Origin: JAKOQB01 sp036824465
Lineage (GTDB): Bacteria; Pseudomonadota; Gammaproteobacteria; Burkholderiales; Burkholderiaceae_F
Reading direction: 5' to 3'
NCBI GenBank assembly: GCA_036824465.1
Contig: DAITAC010000091.1
Span: 1-16,019, forward strand
DNA length: 16,019 bases
The notes below the pieces were generated by a model. That model saw nothing but the letters and a program-made list of their open reading frames with translations. It did no database searches and had not been told where the DNA came from. A program made the position numbers and the translations under genes. Positions 6,167 through 13,523 of the stretch are shown in pieces. The stretch's first letter is position 1. The number at the start of each line of letters is the position of its first letter.

Positions 6167-7419
6167 AGGTCGCTTGCAGGATCCCGTTGGCCGCGCAACC
6201 TGTCGCTGAAGCAGCACCGGCCGGCCGCTCGCCGGCAACTCCGCCGTCACTGAGGCGGCAGCTTTGGCTCGGGCTCACTGCGATCGCGCTGATGGCATGC
6301 GGCGTTACGCTGGCGCTGTCCGCGCTGAGGTTCGAAAGCGAACTGTACGAGCGCTACAACAGCGCACTGACGCTGGCCCAGAAGACCCTTGAAGCGCAAC
6401 AGGTCGCCGCCGATCTGCGACGCGTGCAGGTGCGATTTGCGGTGCGCATAGTCAGTGACGGCGCGCAGGCCAGATCCACTCAGGATGCCTTCCGGGCCGT
6501 GATGGACACGCGCGCATCGCTGGGCGACCTGACGCGGCAGTTGCGCACGTTCGACGTCGCCCGCACGACGCCCGAGCACATCGCGCGCATTGAATCCGCG
6601 CTGGAGAGCCTGGCGCAGATCAATACCAGCGTGCGCAGCGATCTGGCCGCGCAGCGGATCGAACCGATCAAGGCGCGTGACACCCTGCTCGCGGCCGCCG
6701 AGCGCGCGCTGACAGAAATTGACGCGGCGCTGCCCGACCTGGTGACAGCGACGCGCGGAAAGACGGACCAGATGTCGAAGCGGGCGCGCGAATACGATCT
6801 GCTTGCGCAGAGAAGCCTGCTGGCGGTCAGCCTGATTGCGCTTCTGCTGGCCGGTTTGCTCGGCTATATCGGCTGGCGCGCGGTGCGCTCGAATGCGCGC
6901 CTGGTCGAGCAGCTCAATCAGGTTGCGCACGAAGATGGACTGACCGGCGCGATCAATCGCCGCGGGCTCGATGAGCGTTTGCCGGTGGAAATGTCGCGCG
7001 CCAAGCGCATTGCCTATCCGCTGACGATCGTGATGATCGACTTCGATCACTTCAAGCGTTTCAACGACCGGCGTGGCCACCAGGCCGGCGACAACCTGCT
7101 GCGTGGCGCAGTACTGGCGTGGCGAGCACATCTGCGCCCGATGGATCTGCTGGCTCGCTATGGCGGCGAGGAATTCACGCTCGTGCTGCCGGCGTGCGAC
7201 GCGGAGCAGGCGTGCGAGCTGATCAATCGCCTGCGCACATTTGTACCCGAGAAGCAGACCTTCTCCGCCGGCGTGGCGAAGTGGAACGGGACCGATGCGC
7301 CGGAAGAATTGCTGCGCGGCGCCGATGCTGCTCTACTGCAGGCGAAGAAGGCGGGGCGCAACCGCACCATCGTGTGGGGCAATGAGCCGCAGATCACGCT
7401 GCCGCTGGTCGTGCGCTGA
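6163..7419 (+). CDS. Membrane diguanylate cyclase (GGDEF) with periplasmic sensor region
   Basis: The protein is 418 residues from a TTG at 6163. That start overlaps the previous stop; TTG at 6187 is an alternative. It should make cyclic di-GMP from two GTP. Two membrane helices (about 34-52 and 219-237) flank a ~165-residue, mostly helical periplasmic region rich in Ala, Arg and Glu, probably a four-helix-bundle sensor with no named domain visible. The cytoplasmic GGDEF domain starts at DGLTGAINRRGLD (258-270) and contains MIDFDHFKRFND (291-302). The active site is GGEEF (334-338), a competent variant, and RPMD (325-328) stands five residues before it as a complete inhibitory I-site. It should therefore be active and product-inhibited. 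creB follows 24 bases after the stop with no terminator, so it may share a transcript with creBC. Confidence 0.9.
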   Translation: MKVACRIPLAAQPVAEAAPAGRSPATPPSLRRQLWLGLTAIALMACGVTLALSALRFESELYERYNSALTLAQKTLEAQQVAADLRRVQVRFAVRIVSDGAQARSTQDAFRAVMDTRASLGDLTRQLRTFDVARTTPEHIARIESALESLAQINTSVRSDLAAQRIEPIKARDTLLAAAERALTEIDAALPDLVTATRGKTDQMSKRAREYDLLAQRSLLAVSLIALLLAGLLGYIGWRAVRSNARLVEQLNQVAHEDGLTGAINRRGLDERLPVEMSRAKRIAYPLTIVMIDFDHFKRFNDRRGHQAGDNLLRGAVLAWRAHLRPMDLLARYGGEEFTLVLPACDAEQACELINRLRTFVPEKQTFSAGVAKWNGTDAPEELLRGADAALLQAKKAGRNRTIVWGNEPQITLPLVVR

Positions 7420-7443
7420 TGTGATGGGATCGCCCGCTCTGCC

Positions 7444-8163
7444 ATGACCGCCCGCCCCCGCATCCTGATCGTCGAAGACGAGCCGGCCATCGCCGACACC
7501 ATCATCTACGCACTGACGACCGATGGGTTCGACGCGCAGTGGGTTGCGACCGGCGCGGACGCGATCGCCGCGTTGTCAAAACAACCCTGCGCGCTCGCCA
7601 TCCTCGACGTCGGCCTGCCCGACATCAACGGCTTTGAACTGTTCAAGCGCCTGAACGGCCAGCACCCTGGCGTGCCCGCGATCTTCCTCACCGCACGCGC
7701 AAGCGAGATCGACAAGGTGGTGGGCCTGGAGCTCGGCGCCGACGACTACGTTGCCAAGCCGTTTTCACCGCGTGAACTGGTGGCGCGCGTGCGCACGGTT
7801 CTTCGTAGAACGAATAAGTCGCCGCCAGCAGTTTCATCGCCGGCGTCCTCCTTCCAGGTAGACGACGAACGCAAGACGATCCGTTATCGCGGCGCGGCGC
7901 TTGAGTTGTCGCGCATCGAATACCGGCTGCTCAAGACACTGGTCGAGCGGCCCGGCCGCGTGTTCTCGCGCGACGAATTGATGAGCCGCGCGTGGGACGA
8001 CCCGGGCGCGAGCTTCGACCGCACCGTCGACACGCACATCAAGTCGCTGCGCGCCAAGCTGCGCGCAGTCACGCCCGACGACGATCCGATTCAGACCCAT
8101 CGCGGGATGGGGTACTCATTGCGGGAAGAGCGTCGGGAGTCGGGCGTCGGCAGTCGGGAGTAA
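7444..8163 (+). CDS. creB: Response regulator CreB
   Basis: This 239-residue OmpR/PhoB-type regulator has a receiver domain (acidic pair Glu11-Asp12, phospho-acceptor Asp55 in LAILDVGLPD, Thr83, Lys105 in KPFSPRE) followed by a winged-helix DNA-binding domain (about 137-228). The match to E. coli CreB is close over its whole length, for example IADT-IYAL, DVGLPDI-GFEL, GADDYVAKPFSPRE, PGRVFSR, DRTVDTHIK-LRAKLRA and THRGMGYSLR. CreB binds direct repeats TTCAC-N6-TTCAC (cre-tags), and one stands upstream of the VIT/exosortase operon at 9799. E. coli CreB ends just after GMGYSLR; here about a dozen extra residues (EERRESGVGSRE) are encoded by a repeat-like DNA element and may have no function. 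The partner kinase gene follows. Confidence 0.93.
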   Translation: MTARPRILIVEDEPAIADTIIYALTTDGFDAQWVATGADAIAALSKQPCALAILDVGLPDINGFELFKRLNGQHPGVPAIFLTARASEIDKVVGLELGADDYVAKPFSPRELVARVRTVLRRTNKSPPAVSSPASSFQVDDERKTIRYRGAALELSRIEYRLLKTLVERPGRVFSRDELMSRAWDDPGASFDRTVDTHIKSLRAKLRAVTPDDDPIQTHRGMGYSLREERRESGVGSRE

Positions 8164-8240
8164 GCACGGCACACAGCAACGCCGCTTGCCCTCAGGAAAC
8201 CTTGCCGTACGCCTTGGATCTTCTCCCGACGCCCGACTGC
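8131..8240. repeat. GTCGGGAG-type inverted repeat element across the creB/creC junction
   Basis: Arm AGTCGGGCGTCGG at 8138-8150 is perfectly complementary to 8226-8238, with about 75 bases between. The left arm sits in a run of short imperfect repeats (GTCGGGAG, GTCGGGCG, GTCGGCAG) that codes for the extra tail of CreB. The whole looks like a dispersed intergenic repeat of the kind seen in GC-rich Proteobacteria. It separates creB from creC and leaves creC without a visible ribosome-binding site. Confidence 0.5.
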
Positions 8241-8245
8241 TTTAG

Positions 8246-9697
8246 ATGTCCACCCGCTCGCGCATCTTCATCGGCATCTTTGTCGTCTACCTGGCGGCGA
8301 TCGGCGTGCTGCTGTATCGCGTCGCCGCCGACTTCGATCCGCGCTATCGCGAGTCGGCGGAGGAATCGCTCGTCGACACCGCCAACCTGCTCGCCACGCT
8401 GCTCGAACGCCGCACCTACGACGGCGTGATCCCGACCGATGAGCTCGAACGCACGGTCAGCGAGCTGTCCCAGCGGACCATCGATGCACGCATCTTCGAC
8501 ATCGTCAAGACACGAATCGACCTGCACGTGTATGTGACCGACCGCGACGGCACCGTGCTGTTCGATTCGCAGGGAAAAGACGTCGGCGCCAGCTATCTGG
8601 ACTGGCGCGACGTCAGCAAGACGCTCGAAGGTCAATATGGCGCCCGCACCACGCTCGCCGCGCCGAACGACCCGACCTCGGCCGTGATGTACGTCGGCGC
8701 GCCGATCCGCGAGCGCACCGCGACCAACGCGAGCGGCGTCATCGTCGGCATGGTGAGCGTCGGCAAGCCGGTGGCGTCGATCCGGCCGTTCATCGTCAAC
8801 GCGCGCGAAAAGCTGCTGCTGGTCGGCGTGATTTCGACCGCCGGCTTTGCGCTGCTGCTTCTGTTCGCCACTGTTTGGCTAGTGCGGCCGTTCGGATTCG
8901 TGCGCGACGTGTGGCGCACGCTGGCGCGCGAGCCCGGCTCGATCGGCACTTTCGGCCGACGACTCGCATACGCCATGCGAACGGCGTTCGCCGACATGCG
9001 CGATGCGCTCGCCGGCCGCAGCTACGTCGACCAGTACGTGCAGACCCTGACGCATGAGCTCAAGAGCCCACTGGCGGCGATCCGCGGCGCCGCCGAACTG
9101 CTGCGCGAGCCGATGCCCGAGGCCGCGCGCGCACGCTTTGCCGGCAACATCGAGGAGCAGGTGCAGCGTGCACAGACCCTGATCGACCGCCTGCTGGAGC
9201 TGTCCGGGCTCGAGCGTCGCGCCGCACTCGAGCGGACGGAGCCCGTGTCGCTGGTGCAGGCCGCGTACGCGGCGCGCGACGAGCTATCCACGCTGGCAGC
9301 GCAGAAGGGTATCGAGATCGCGATCACGGCGGACGCGAACGCGACGATCAATGGCGACGTCTTCCTGCTGCAGCGTGCGGCCGCGAACCTGCTTGCCAAT
9401 GCAATCGATTTCGCGCCGCGCGACTCGAAAATCGAAGTGACCGTGCGCGCCACCGGCCGCTTGGTCGAACTTGCCGTGCGCGACCGCGGGCCGGGCCTGC
9501 CCGAATACGCGCGCGACCGGGTGTTCGAGAAGTTCTTCTCCCTGGCGCGTCCCGACACCGGCAAGAAGAGCACCGGCCTCGGACTCGCACTGGTGAAGGA
9601 AGTGGCGGCTCTGCATGGCGGCAGTGCCAAGCTCGCGAATCATCCCGACGGCGGCGCGGTCGCGACGCTGACGCTGCCACGCCCAAAGGCCCGCTAG
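8246..9697 (+). CDS. creC: Sensor histidine kinase CreC
   Basis: This 483-residue membrane kinase matches E. coli CreC from end to end. TM1 is at about 7-26. The periplasmic sensor region (27-186) carries CreC-type stretches, including EESLVDTANLLA, VYVTDRDGTVLFDS, LEGQYGARTTL and DPTSAVMYVGAPI. TM2 is at about 188-212. A HAMP-like linker and the signature YVDQYVQTLTHELKSPLAAI follow, with phospho-acceptor His270. The ATPase part has NLLANAIDFAP (N box, 381-391), DRGPGLP (G1, 413-419) and STGLGLAL (G2, 442-449). It should autophosphorylate and pass phosphate to CreB Asp55. In E. coli, CreBC responds to growth in minimal media, and in other species to beta-lactam/cell-wall stress. No creD follows; the next genes are the VIT/exosortase cluster. 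ATG 8246 has no clear Shine-Dalgarno. Confidence 0.93.
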   Translation: MSTRSRIFIGIFVVYLAAIGVLLYRVAADFDPRYRESAEESLVDTANLLATLLERRTYDGVIPTDELERTVSELSQRTIDARIFDIVKTRIDLHVYVTDRDGTVLFDSQGKDVGASYLDWRDVSKTLEGQYGARTTLAAPNDPTSAVMYVGAPIRERTATNASGVIVGMVSVGKPVASIRPFIVNAREKLLLVGVISTAGFALLLLFATVWLVRPFGFVRDVWRTLAREPGSIGTFGRRLAYAMRTAFADMRDALAGRSYVDQYVQTLTHELKSPLAAIRGAAELLREPMPEAARARFAGNIEEQVQRAQTLIDRLLELSGLERRAALERTEPVSLVQAAYAARDELSTLAAQKGIEIAITADANATINGDVFLLQRAAANLLANAIDFAPRDSKIEVTVRATGRLVELAVRDRGPGLPEYARDRVFEKFFSLARPDTGKKSTGLGLALVKEVAALHGGSAKLANHPDGGAVATLTLPRPKAR

Positions 9698-9704
9698 CCG
9701 CGTC

Positions 9705-9766
9705 CTCGCCGCGTTGAGCGGCGCGCCGCGCAGCCGGCGCGTCCGTTCCAACGCGGCGAGTTATTC
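9705..9766 (+). terminator. Large inverted repeat after creC, probable terminator
   Basis: CTCGCCGCGTTG (9705-9716) and CAACGCGGCGAG (9749-9760) are perfect 12-base arms starting eight bases past the creC stop, followed by TTATT. The loop contains a second perfect palindrome, GCGGCGCGCCGC (9718-9729), so it can fold as a branched hairpin. The T-run is short, so termination may be partial or the structure may serve another role. Confidence 0.55.
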
Positions 9767-9798
9767 CCGCACGCGCAGCGTGTCGGGAATGACAGGAC

Positions 9799-9814
9799 TT
9801 CACAGAGCTTTCAC
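9799..9814 (+). promoter_or_regulatory. CreB binding site (cre-tag) TTCAC-N6-TTCAC
   Basis: TTCAC at 9799-9803 and TTCAC at 9810-9814 are separated by exactly six bases, a perfect match to the consensus cre-tag bound by phosphorylated CreB and its relatives (such as BlrA in Aeromonas). A third TTCAC follows at 9827-9831. The site lies 99 bases before the first gene of the VIT/exosortase operon and just downstream of creBC, in the position where a creD promoter would carry its cre-tag. I could not pick a convincing -35/-10 pair nearby. Confidence 0.8.
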
Positions 9815-9912
9815 AAAGCCCGCACCTTCACTTCGAACGCGCCTCACCCGCCGCGCCGACAGTTCGCCTCGCACGCTCGCTACTTCCGCGAGCCGATCAC
9901 GAGGAGAGAACG

Positions 9913-10695
9913 ATGCTCGGTCAGATGATGATTGAAGGCGCCGCCCGCGCCGCCCAACTGGTTTCGCTGCTGTTTGTTCTGAACACCGCCTCCCCCGCGT
10001 CTGCGCAGTTGCCGCGCGCCGCGGCCGCTGCGCCGGACGCACGGTTCGCGGCGGCAATCGATGAATCACCTCCACTCACGCTCACCGAACATCACGCCGA
10101 CGTGCGCATCAGGGGCAACCAGGCACACGTCTGCTCGCTTCTGACGTATCGCAACGAACGCGCCGAGCCGGTTGCCACCAGCTTTGCGTTTCCGTTCCCG
10201 ACGCTGATCGAGCAGGGCGAGACCTGGCGTGCGCTCGGCGAGGAGTCCATCGAGTCCGGCGACTGCGCCGGCGACGAGTCACCCGGCGATGCCGAGTTTC
10301 TCGAAGCGGGCGAGCCGCTGCCGTCGCGTATCGACGTGGGCTTCGTGACGGTTGCGCCAGGCGAGGAGATCAGGCTCGAAACGCACCGCGTGCTTGAACT
10401 GGCCGCGCGCAAGAACGGCTATCGGCTGGCACTCCCTCTGCCGGTCGATCGCAGCGCGCCGTATGCGCCGCAGTTTTCGGCCGACGTGGTGGTTGAAGCA
10501 ACCCGGCCTGTCGTGCGACTCGTCTCGACGACGCATGGTGGATCGGCAACCGGCACCGGCAGCACGCGCGCGCAACTGGCCGTGCCCAGCGGCCGCGCCT
10601 ACATCGGCACGCAGTTCCTGGTCGATATCGATCTCGGCACGAGCGCGACCGGGCCCAATTACGCCCAGTGGGGCGGCGAAACGCATGCACGCTGA
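9913..10695 (+). CDS. Secreted VIT-domain-like protein without vWA domain
   Basis: The gene encodes 260 residues; ATG 9913 is preceded by AGGAGA at good spacing. A signal peptide (hydrophobic core about 15-24, ASA cut before Gln32) leads to a region resembling the start of a VIT (vault protein inter-alpha-trypsin) domain: LTLTEHHADVRIRGNQAHV, then LLTYRNE and TSFAFPFP (55-96). The same pattern occurs in the next gene (STRADVTVSGVIADVRVTQTYRNEG...YVFP). The rest (about 100-250) is an acidic, beta-rich part with no MIDAS motif, no membrane anchor and no PEP tail. It is therefore probably soluble in the periplasm or released. It opens the operon behind the cre-tag and ends 12 bases before the VIT/vWA gene, of which it may be a shortened paralogue or a partner. 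The VIT call rests on a short region. Confidence 0.65.
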   Translation: MLGQMMIEGAARAAQLVSLLFVLNTASPASAQLPRAAAAAPDARFAAAIDESPPLTLTEHHADVRIRGNQAHVCSLLTYRNERAEPVATSFAFPFPTLIEQGETWRALGEESIESGDCAGDESPGDAEFLEAGEPLPSRIDVGFVTVAPGEEIRLETHRVLELAARKNGYRLALPLPVDRSAPYAPQFSADVVVEATRPVVRLVSTTHGGSATGTGSTRAQLAVPSGRAYIGTQFLVDIDLGTSATGPNYAQWGGETHAR

Positions 10696-10707
10696 CGGCG
10701 ACGCGAG

Positions 10708-12732
10708 ATGAACATGCTCAACTCGATCCGCTCTTGCTCCGCGCTGTTCCTTCTGCTGCTGGTGACGCTTAACGCCAGCGCACAACCGGCGGGCGACGCT
10801 ACGCGCACGCTGTCGCCGTATTTCGTCGTCCAGGGCAGCCAGCCAGGCGTCGATGCGCTGCCGCTGAAATCGACCCGCGCCGACGTGACCGTGAGCGGTG
10901 TGATCGCCGATGTGCGCGTCACGCAGACGTATCGCAACGAGGGCGCAACACCGATCGAAGCGCGCTACGTGTTTCCCGCCTCGACGCGCGCGGCGGTCTA
11001 TGCAATGCGCCTGCGCGTCGGGGATCGCGTGGTCGATGCAGAGGTGCGCGAAAAGCAACAAGCCAAGCGTGAATATGACGCCGCCAAACAGGCAGGCAAG
11101 AGCGCCGCATTGCTCGAACAGCAGCGACCGAACGTCTTCAGCATGGCGATCGCCAACGTGATGCCGAACGATGAGATCGCGGTCGACCTGCGCTACACCG
11201 AAACCATCGTCCCCGACGAAGGCACCTACCGCTTCGTGTTCCCGACCGTCGTGGGTCCCCGCTACAACGGCGGCACACTGCCCGACGGCACGCCGACCGA
11301 GAGCCGGAAGAACGAAACCTGGATTGCGCAGCCCACGCTGCGCGCGGGGGAACCGGCCAAACACACGTTCGAGCTGAACGCGACCGTGCTCGCGCCGATG
11401 CCGGTCAAGTCGATCGCATCACCATCGCACACGCTGGCCTTCAGCGGTGTCGGCGAGAAGAATGCCAGCGCGCGGCTCGCGCCCGACCGCGCGCATGCCA
11501 ATCGCGATGTCGTGCTCGAGTATCAGTTGGCCGGCGCTGCGGTCGAAAGCGGCGTGCTGCTGCACCAGGGCAAGGACGAAAACTTCTTCCTGCTGATGGC
11601 CGAGCCGCCGGCACGCGTTGCGACGACCGATGTCGTGCCGCGCGAATACATCTTCATCCTCGACATCTCCGGCTCGATGCACGGCTTCCCGCTCAACACG
11701 GCGAAATCGCTGCTGCGCGAACTGGTGTTGCGGCTGCAGCCCGGCGACACGTTCAACGTGATTCCGTTTGCCGGCGGCACCTCGCTGCTGGCCGCAACAT
11801 CGGTGCCGGCGAGCGAGGAGAACATCGCTGCGGCGATCCGCTTCATCAACGGCCAGACCGGTGGCGGGGGCACCGAACTGCTGCCGGCGCTGCGTCGTGC
11901 GCTGGCGATGCCGAGCGATGCCGGGCGCGCACGCACCTTCGCGGTGATCACCGACGGCTACGTGTCGATCGAGAAGGAGGCCTTTGAACTGGTGCGCGCC
12001 AACCTCGGCAATGCGAACGTGTTCGCGTTCGGCATCGGAAGCTCGGTCAATCGGTTCCTGATCGAGGGGCTGGCGCGCGCGGGCAAGGGCGAGCCGTACT
12101 TCGTGCTCAACGCGGGGCAGGCAGAGCGTGAAGCATTGCGCTTCCGCCAGATGATCGAGCAGCCCGTGCTGACGCGCATCCGCGTGAAGTTTCCGCACGG
12201 GTTCGACGCGTATGACCTCGACGTGCCGCAGGTGCCGGACCTCTTCGCGCAGCGGCCGATCGTACTGATGGGCAAGTACCGCGGCACGCCCGCCGGCTCG
12301 ATCGAGATCGAAGGTATCGCCGCCGGCGGCGCGGTGAAACTGCCGATCGACCTCACGCGCGCCGCGACAACCGAGAGCACGCAGGCCCTGAAGTATCTGT
12401 GGGCACGCAACCGGATCGCCGAGCTCGGCGACTATCTGAAGCTGCGCAACGACGACGACACCAGACATGCGATCACTGCGCTCGGACTGAAATACAACCT
12501 GCTGACCGACACCACGTCGTTCATCGCGATCGACAAGGTGGTGCGCAACACCACGGGCCAGTCGACCAGCGTCGACCAGCCGCAGCCGCTGCCCGAAGGC
12601 GTCAGCGAACTCGCGCTTGCCGCGGCACCGGCGACCCCGGAGCCGGAGTTCGCGCTGCTCGCCGCACTGGCCGGCGGGTTGACGTGGTGGATGCGCCGGC
12701 GCCGTGTCGCTGCGCAGACGCGCCATGCGTGA
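10708..12732 (+). CDS. VIT/vWA domain protein with PEP-type exosortase sorting tail
   Basis: This is a 674-residue secreted protein. The signal peptide ends ASA before Gln26. A VIT domain covers about 50-180, including TRADVTVSGVIADVRVTQTYRNEG and EKQQAKREYDAAKQAGKSAALLEQQRPNVFSM, both strongly family-typical. The vWA domain (about 313-490) has an intact MIDAS: Asp319-x-Ser321-x-Ser323 in DISGS, Thr389 in GGGGTE and Asp416 in VITDG, so it should bind a divalent metal and protein ligands. The C-terminus is a classic tripartite tail: PEP at 644-646, a hydrophobic helix 648-661 and RRRR at 663-666. This is the layout read by exosortases, and an exosortase gene begins at its stop codon (TGATG). 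It is probably the dedicated target, cut near PEP and moved to the cell surface. The inter-alpha-trypsin-like build suggests adhesion or surface assembly, which is inference. Confidence 0.9.
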   Translation: MNMLNSIRSCSALFLLLLVTLNASAQPAGDATRTLSPYFVVQGSQPGVDALPLKSTRADVTVSGVIADVRVTQTYRNEGATPIEARYVFPASTRAAVYAMRLRVGDRVVDAEVREKQQAKREYDAAKQAGKSAALLEQQRPNVFSMAIANVMPNDEIAVDLRYTETIVPDEGTYRFVFPTVVGPRYNGGTLPDGTPTESRKNETWIAQPTLRAGEPAKHTFELNATVLAPMPVKSIASPSHTLAFSGVGEKNASARLAPDRAHANRDVVLEYQLAGAAVESGVLLHQGKDENFFLLMAEPPARVATTDVVPREYIFILDISGSMHGFPLNTAKSLLRELVLRLQPGDTFNVIPFAGGTSLLAATSVPASEENIAAAIRFINGQTGGGGTELLPALRRALAMPSDAGRARTFAVITDGYVSIEKEAFELVRANLGNANVFAFGIGSSVNRFLIEGLARAGKGEPYFVLNAGQAEREALRFRQMIEQPVLTRIRVKFPHGFDAYDLDVPQVPDLFAQRPIVLMGKYRGTPAGSIEIEGIAAGGAVKLPIDLTRAATTESTQALKYLWARNRIAELGDYLKLRNDDDTRHAITALGLKYNLLTDTTSFIAIDKVVRNTTGQSTSVDQPQPLPEGVSELALAAAPATPEPEFALLAALAGGLTWWMRRRRVAAQTRHA

Positions 12733-13523
12733 TGNNNNNNNNNNNNNNNNNNNNNNNNNNNNNNNNNNNNNNNNNNNNNNNNNNNNNNNNNNNNNNNNNN
12801 NNNNNNNNNNNNNNNNNNNNNNNNNNNNNNNNNNATGGCTCGGACGAACCGTGGGGCATCGTCGCGCTCGTCACCGTGCTCGTGCTGGTTGCACGCGATC
12901 GACACCAACTGGCGCTGCCGTCGCGCCACGCACTGCTCGCGAGCGCACTGCTGGCGACTCTCGCCGCGATCGCGCTGCTTGCAGTGCCGCCGATCTTTGC
13001 CGCAGGAATTGCAATGCTCGCGCTCGCGGTGTTTCTCGCCTCCGCCCTGCCCGCGCGGCCCGCCGCACCGCTCGCCACGCTGTTGCTGCTCGCGCTGCCG
13101 ATCATTGCGTCGCTGCAGTTCTATCTCGGCTATCCGCTGCGCTCGTTCACCGCGCAGGCCACCGCGCCGCTGCTGCAGCTCCTCGACATCGATGCGCAGG
13201 CTGCCGGCGCATCGCTGCAGTGGAGCGGCGGCTCTGTGCTGGTCGATCCGCCCTGCGCCGGCATCGGCATGCTGTGGGTCGGCAGCTTCACCGCGGCGCT
13301 GCTGTCGTACCTGAACGATGCCGGCGCTCGCCGCACGCTGGTCAACGGGCTCGTTGCCGCAGCGCTGGTGCTGGTCGCCAACGTGCTGCGCAACACGGCG
13401 CTGTTCTTCCCCGAATCGGGCCTCGTGCATTGGCCCGATGCCGCGCATCGCCTCGTCGGGCTGGCCGCGTTTGCTCTGGCGCTCGTGCCGGTGATCGCGT
13501 TCACGCACCGCAACCGCACATGA
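12732..13523 (+). CDS. Exosortase (N-terminus lost in the assembly gap)
   Basis: After the gap, 228 residues remain of a multi-helix membrane protein of the exosortase/archaeosortase family. It starts with GSDEPWG, usual near the N-terminus of these enzymes, followed by several hydrophobic helices. The active-site residues are all present: Cys in DPPCAGIGMLW (codon 13254-13256), Arg in NVLRNTALFF and His in PDAAHRLVG. Exosortases act as transpeptidase-like enzymes on PEP-tailed proteins in the inner membrane. ATG 12732, overlapping the previous stop as TGATG, is in the same frame across the 100-N run and is the best start. With a 100-base gap the protein would be about 263 residues, but the true gap length is unknown. 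The stop overlaps the next start (ATGA). I cannot place it in a named exosortase subtype. Confidence 0.85.
   Translation: MXXXXXXXXXXXXXXXXXXXXXXXXXXXXXXXXXXGSDEPWGIVALVTVLVLVARDRHQLALPSRHALLASALLATLAAIALLAVPPIFAAGIAMLALAVFLASALPARPAAPLATLLLLALPIIASLQFYLGYPLRSFTAQATAPLLQLLDIDAQAAGASLQWSGGSVLVDPPCAGIGMLWVGSFTAALLSYLNDAGARRTLVNGLVAAALVLVANVLRNTALFFPESGLVHWPDAAHRLVGLAAFALALVPVIAFTHRNRT
12735..12834. other. Assembly gap of 100 N
   Basis: There are exactly 100 undetermined bases, the conventional placeholder for a gap of unknown size. It removes the N-terminal codons of the exosortase. Both flanks are in coding frames consistent with one exosortase gene spanning it, so no complete extra gene is needed here, but one cannot be excluded. 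Confidence 0.98.

Noticed and set aside
7444..9697. Two-component pair as PdsR/PdsS of the dedicated sortase system
   Set aside because: Both proteins match CreB and CreC along their full length, including the CreC sensor region, and a CreB box is present nearby.
11419..12726. Minus-strand open frame of 435 codons opposite the VIT/vWA gene
   Set aside because: Shadow of a well-supported gene with intact MIDAS and sorting tail; composition (Arg, Gln, His) is typical of an antisense frame.
10708..12732. VIT/vWA protein as a classical sortase (LPXTG or class GN) target
   Set aside because: The tail has PEP rather than LPXTG and the adjacent enzyme has exosortase, not sortase, active-site motifs.
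12399..13523. Single open frame joining the end of the VIT/vWA gene to the exosortase
   Set aside because: The part before 12732 is an alternative frame inside the VIT/vWA coding region. The frame is open only because N bases contain no stop. The exosortase start is better placed at 12732.
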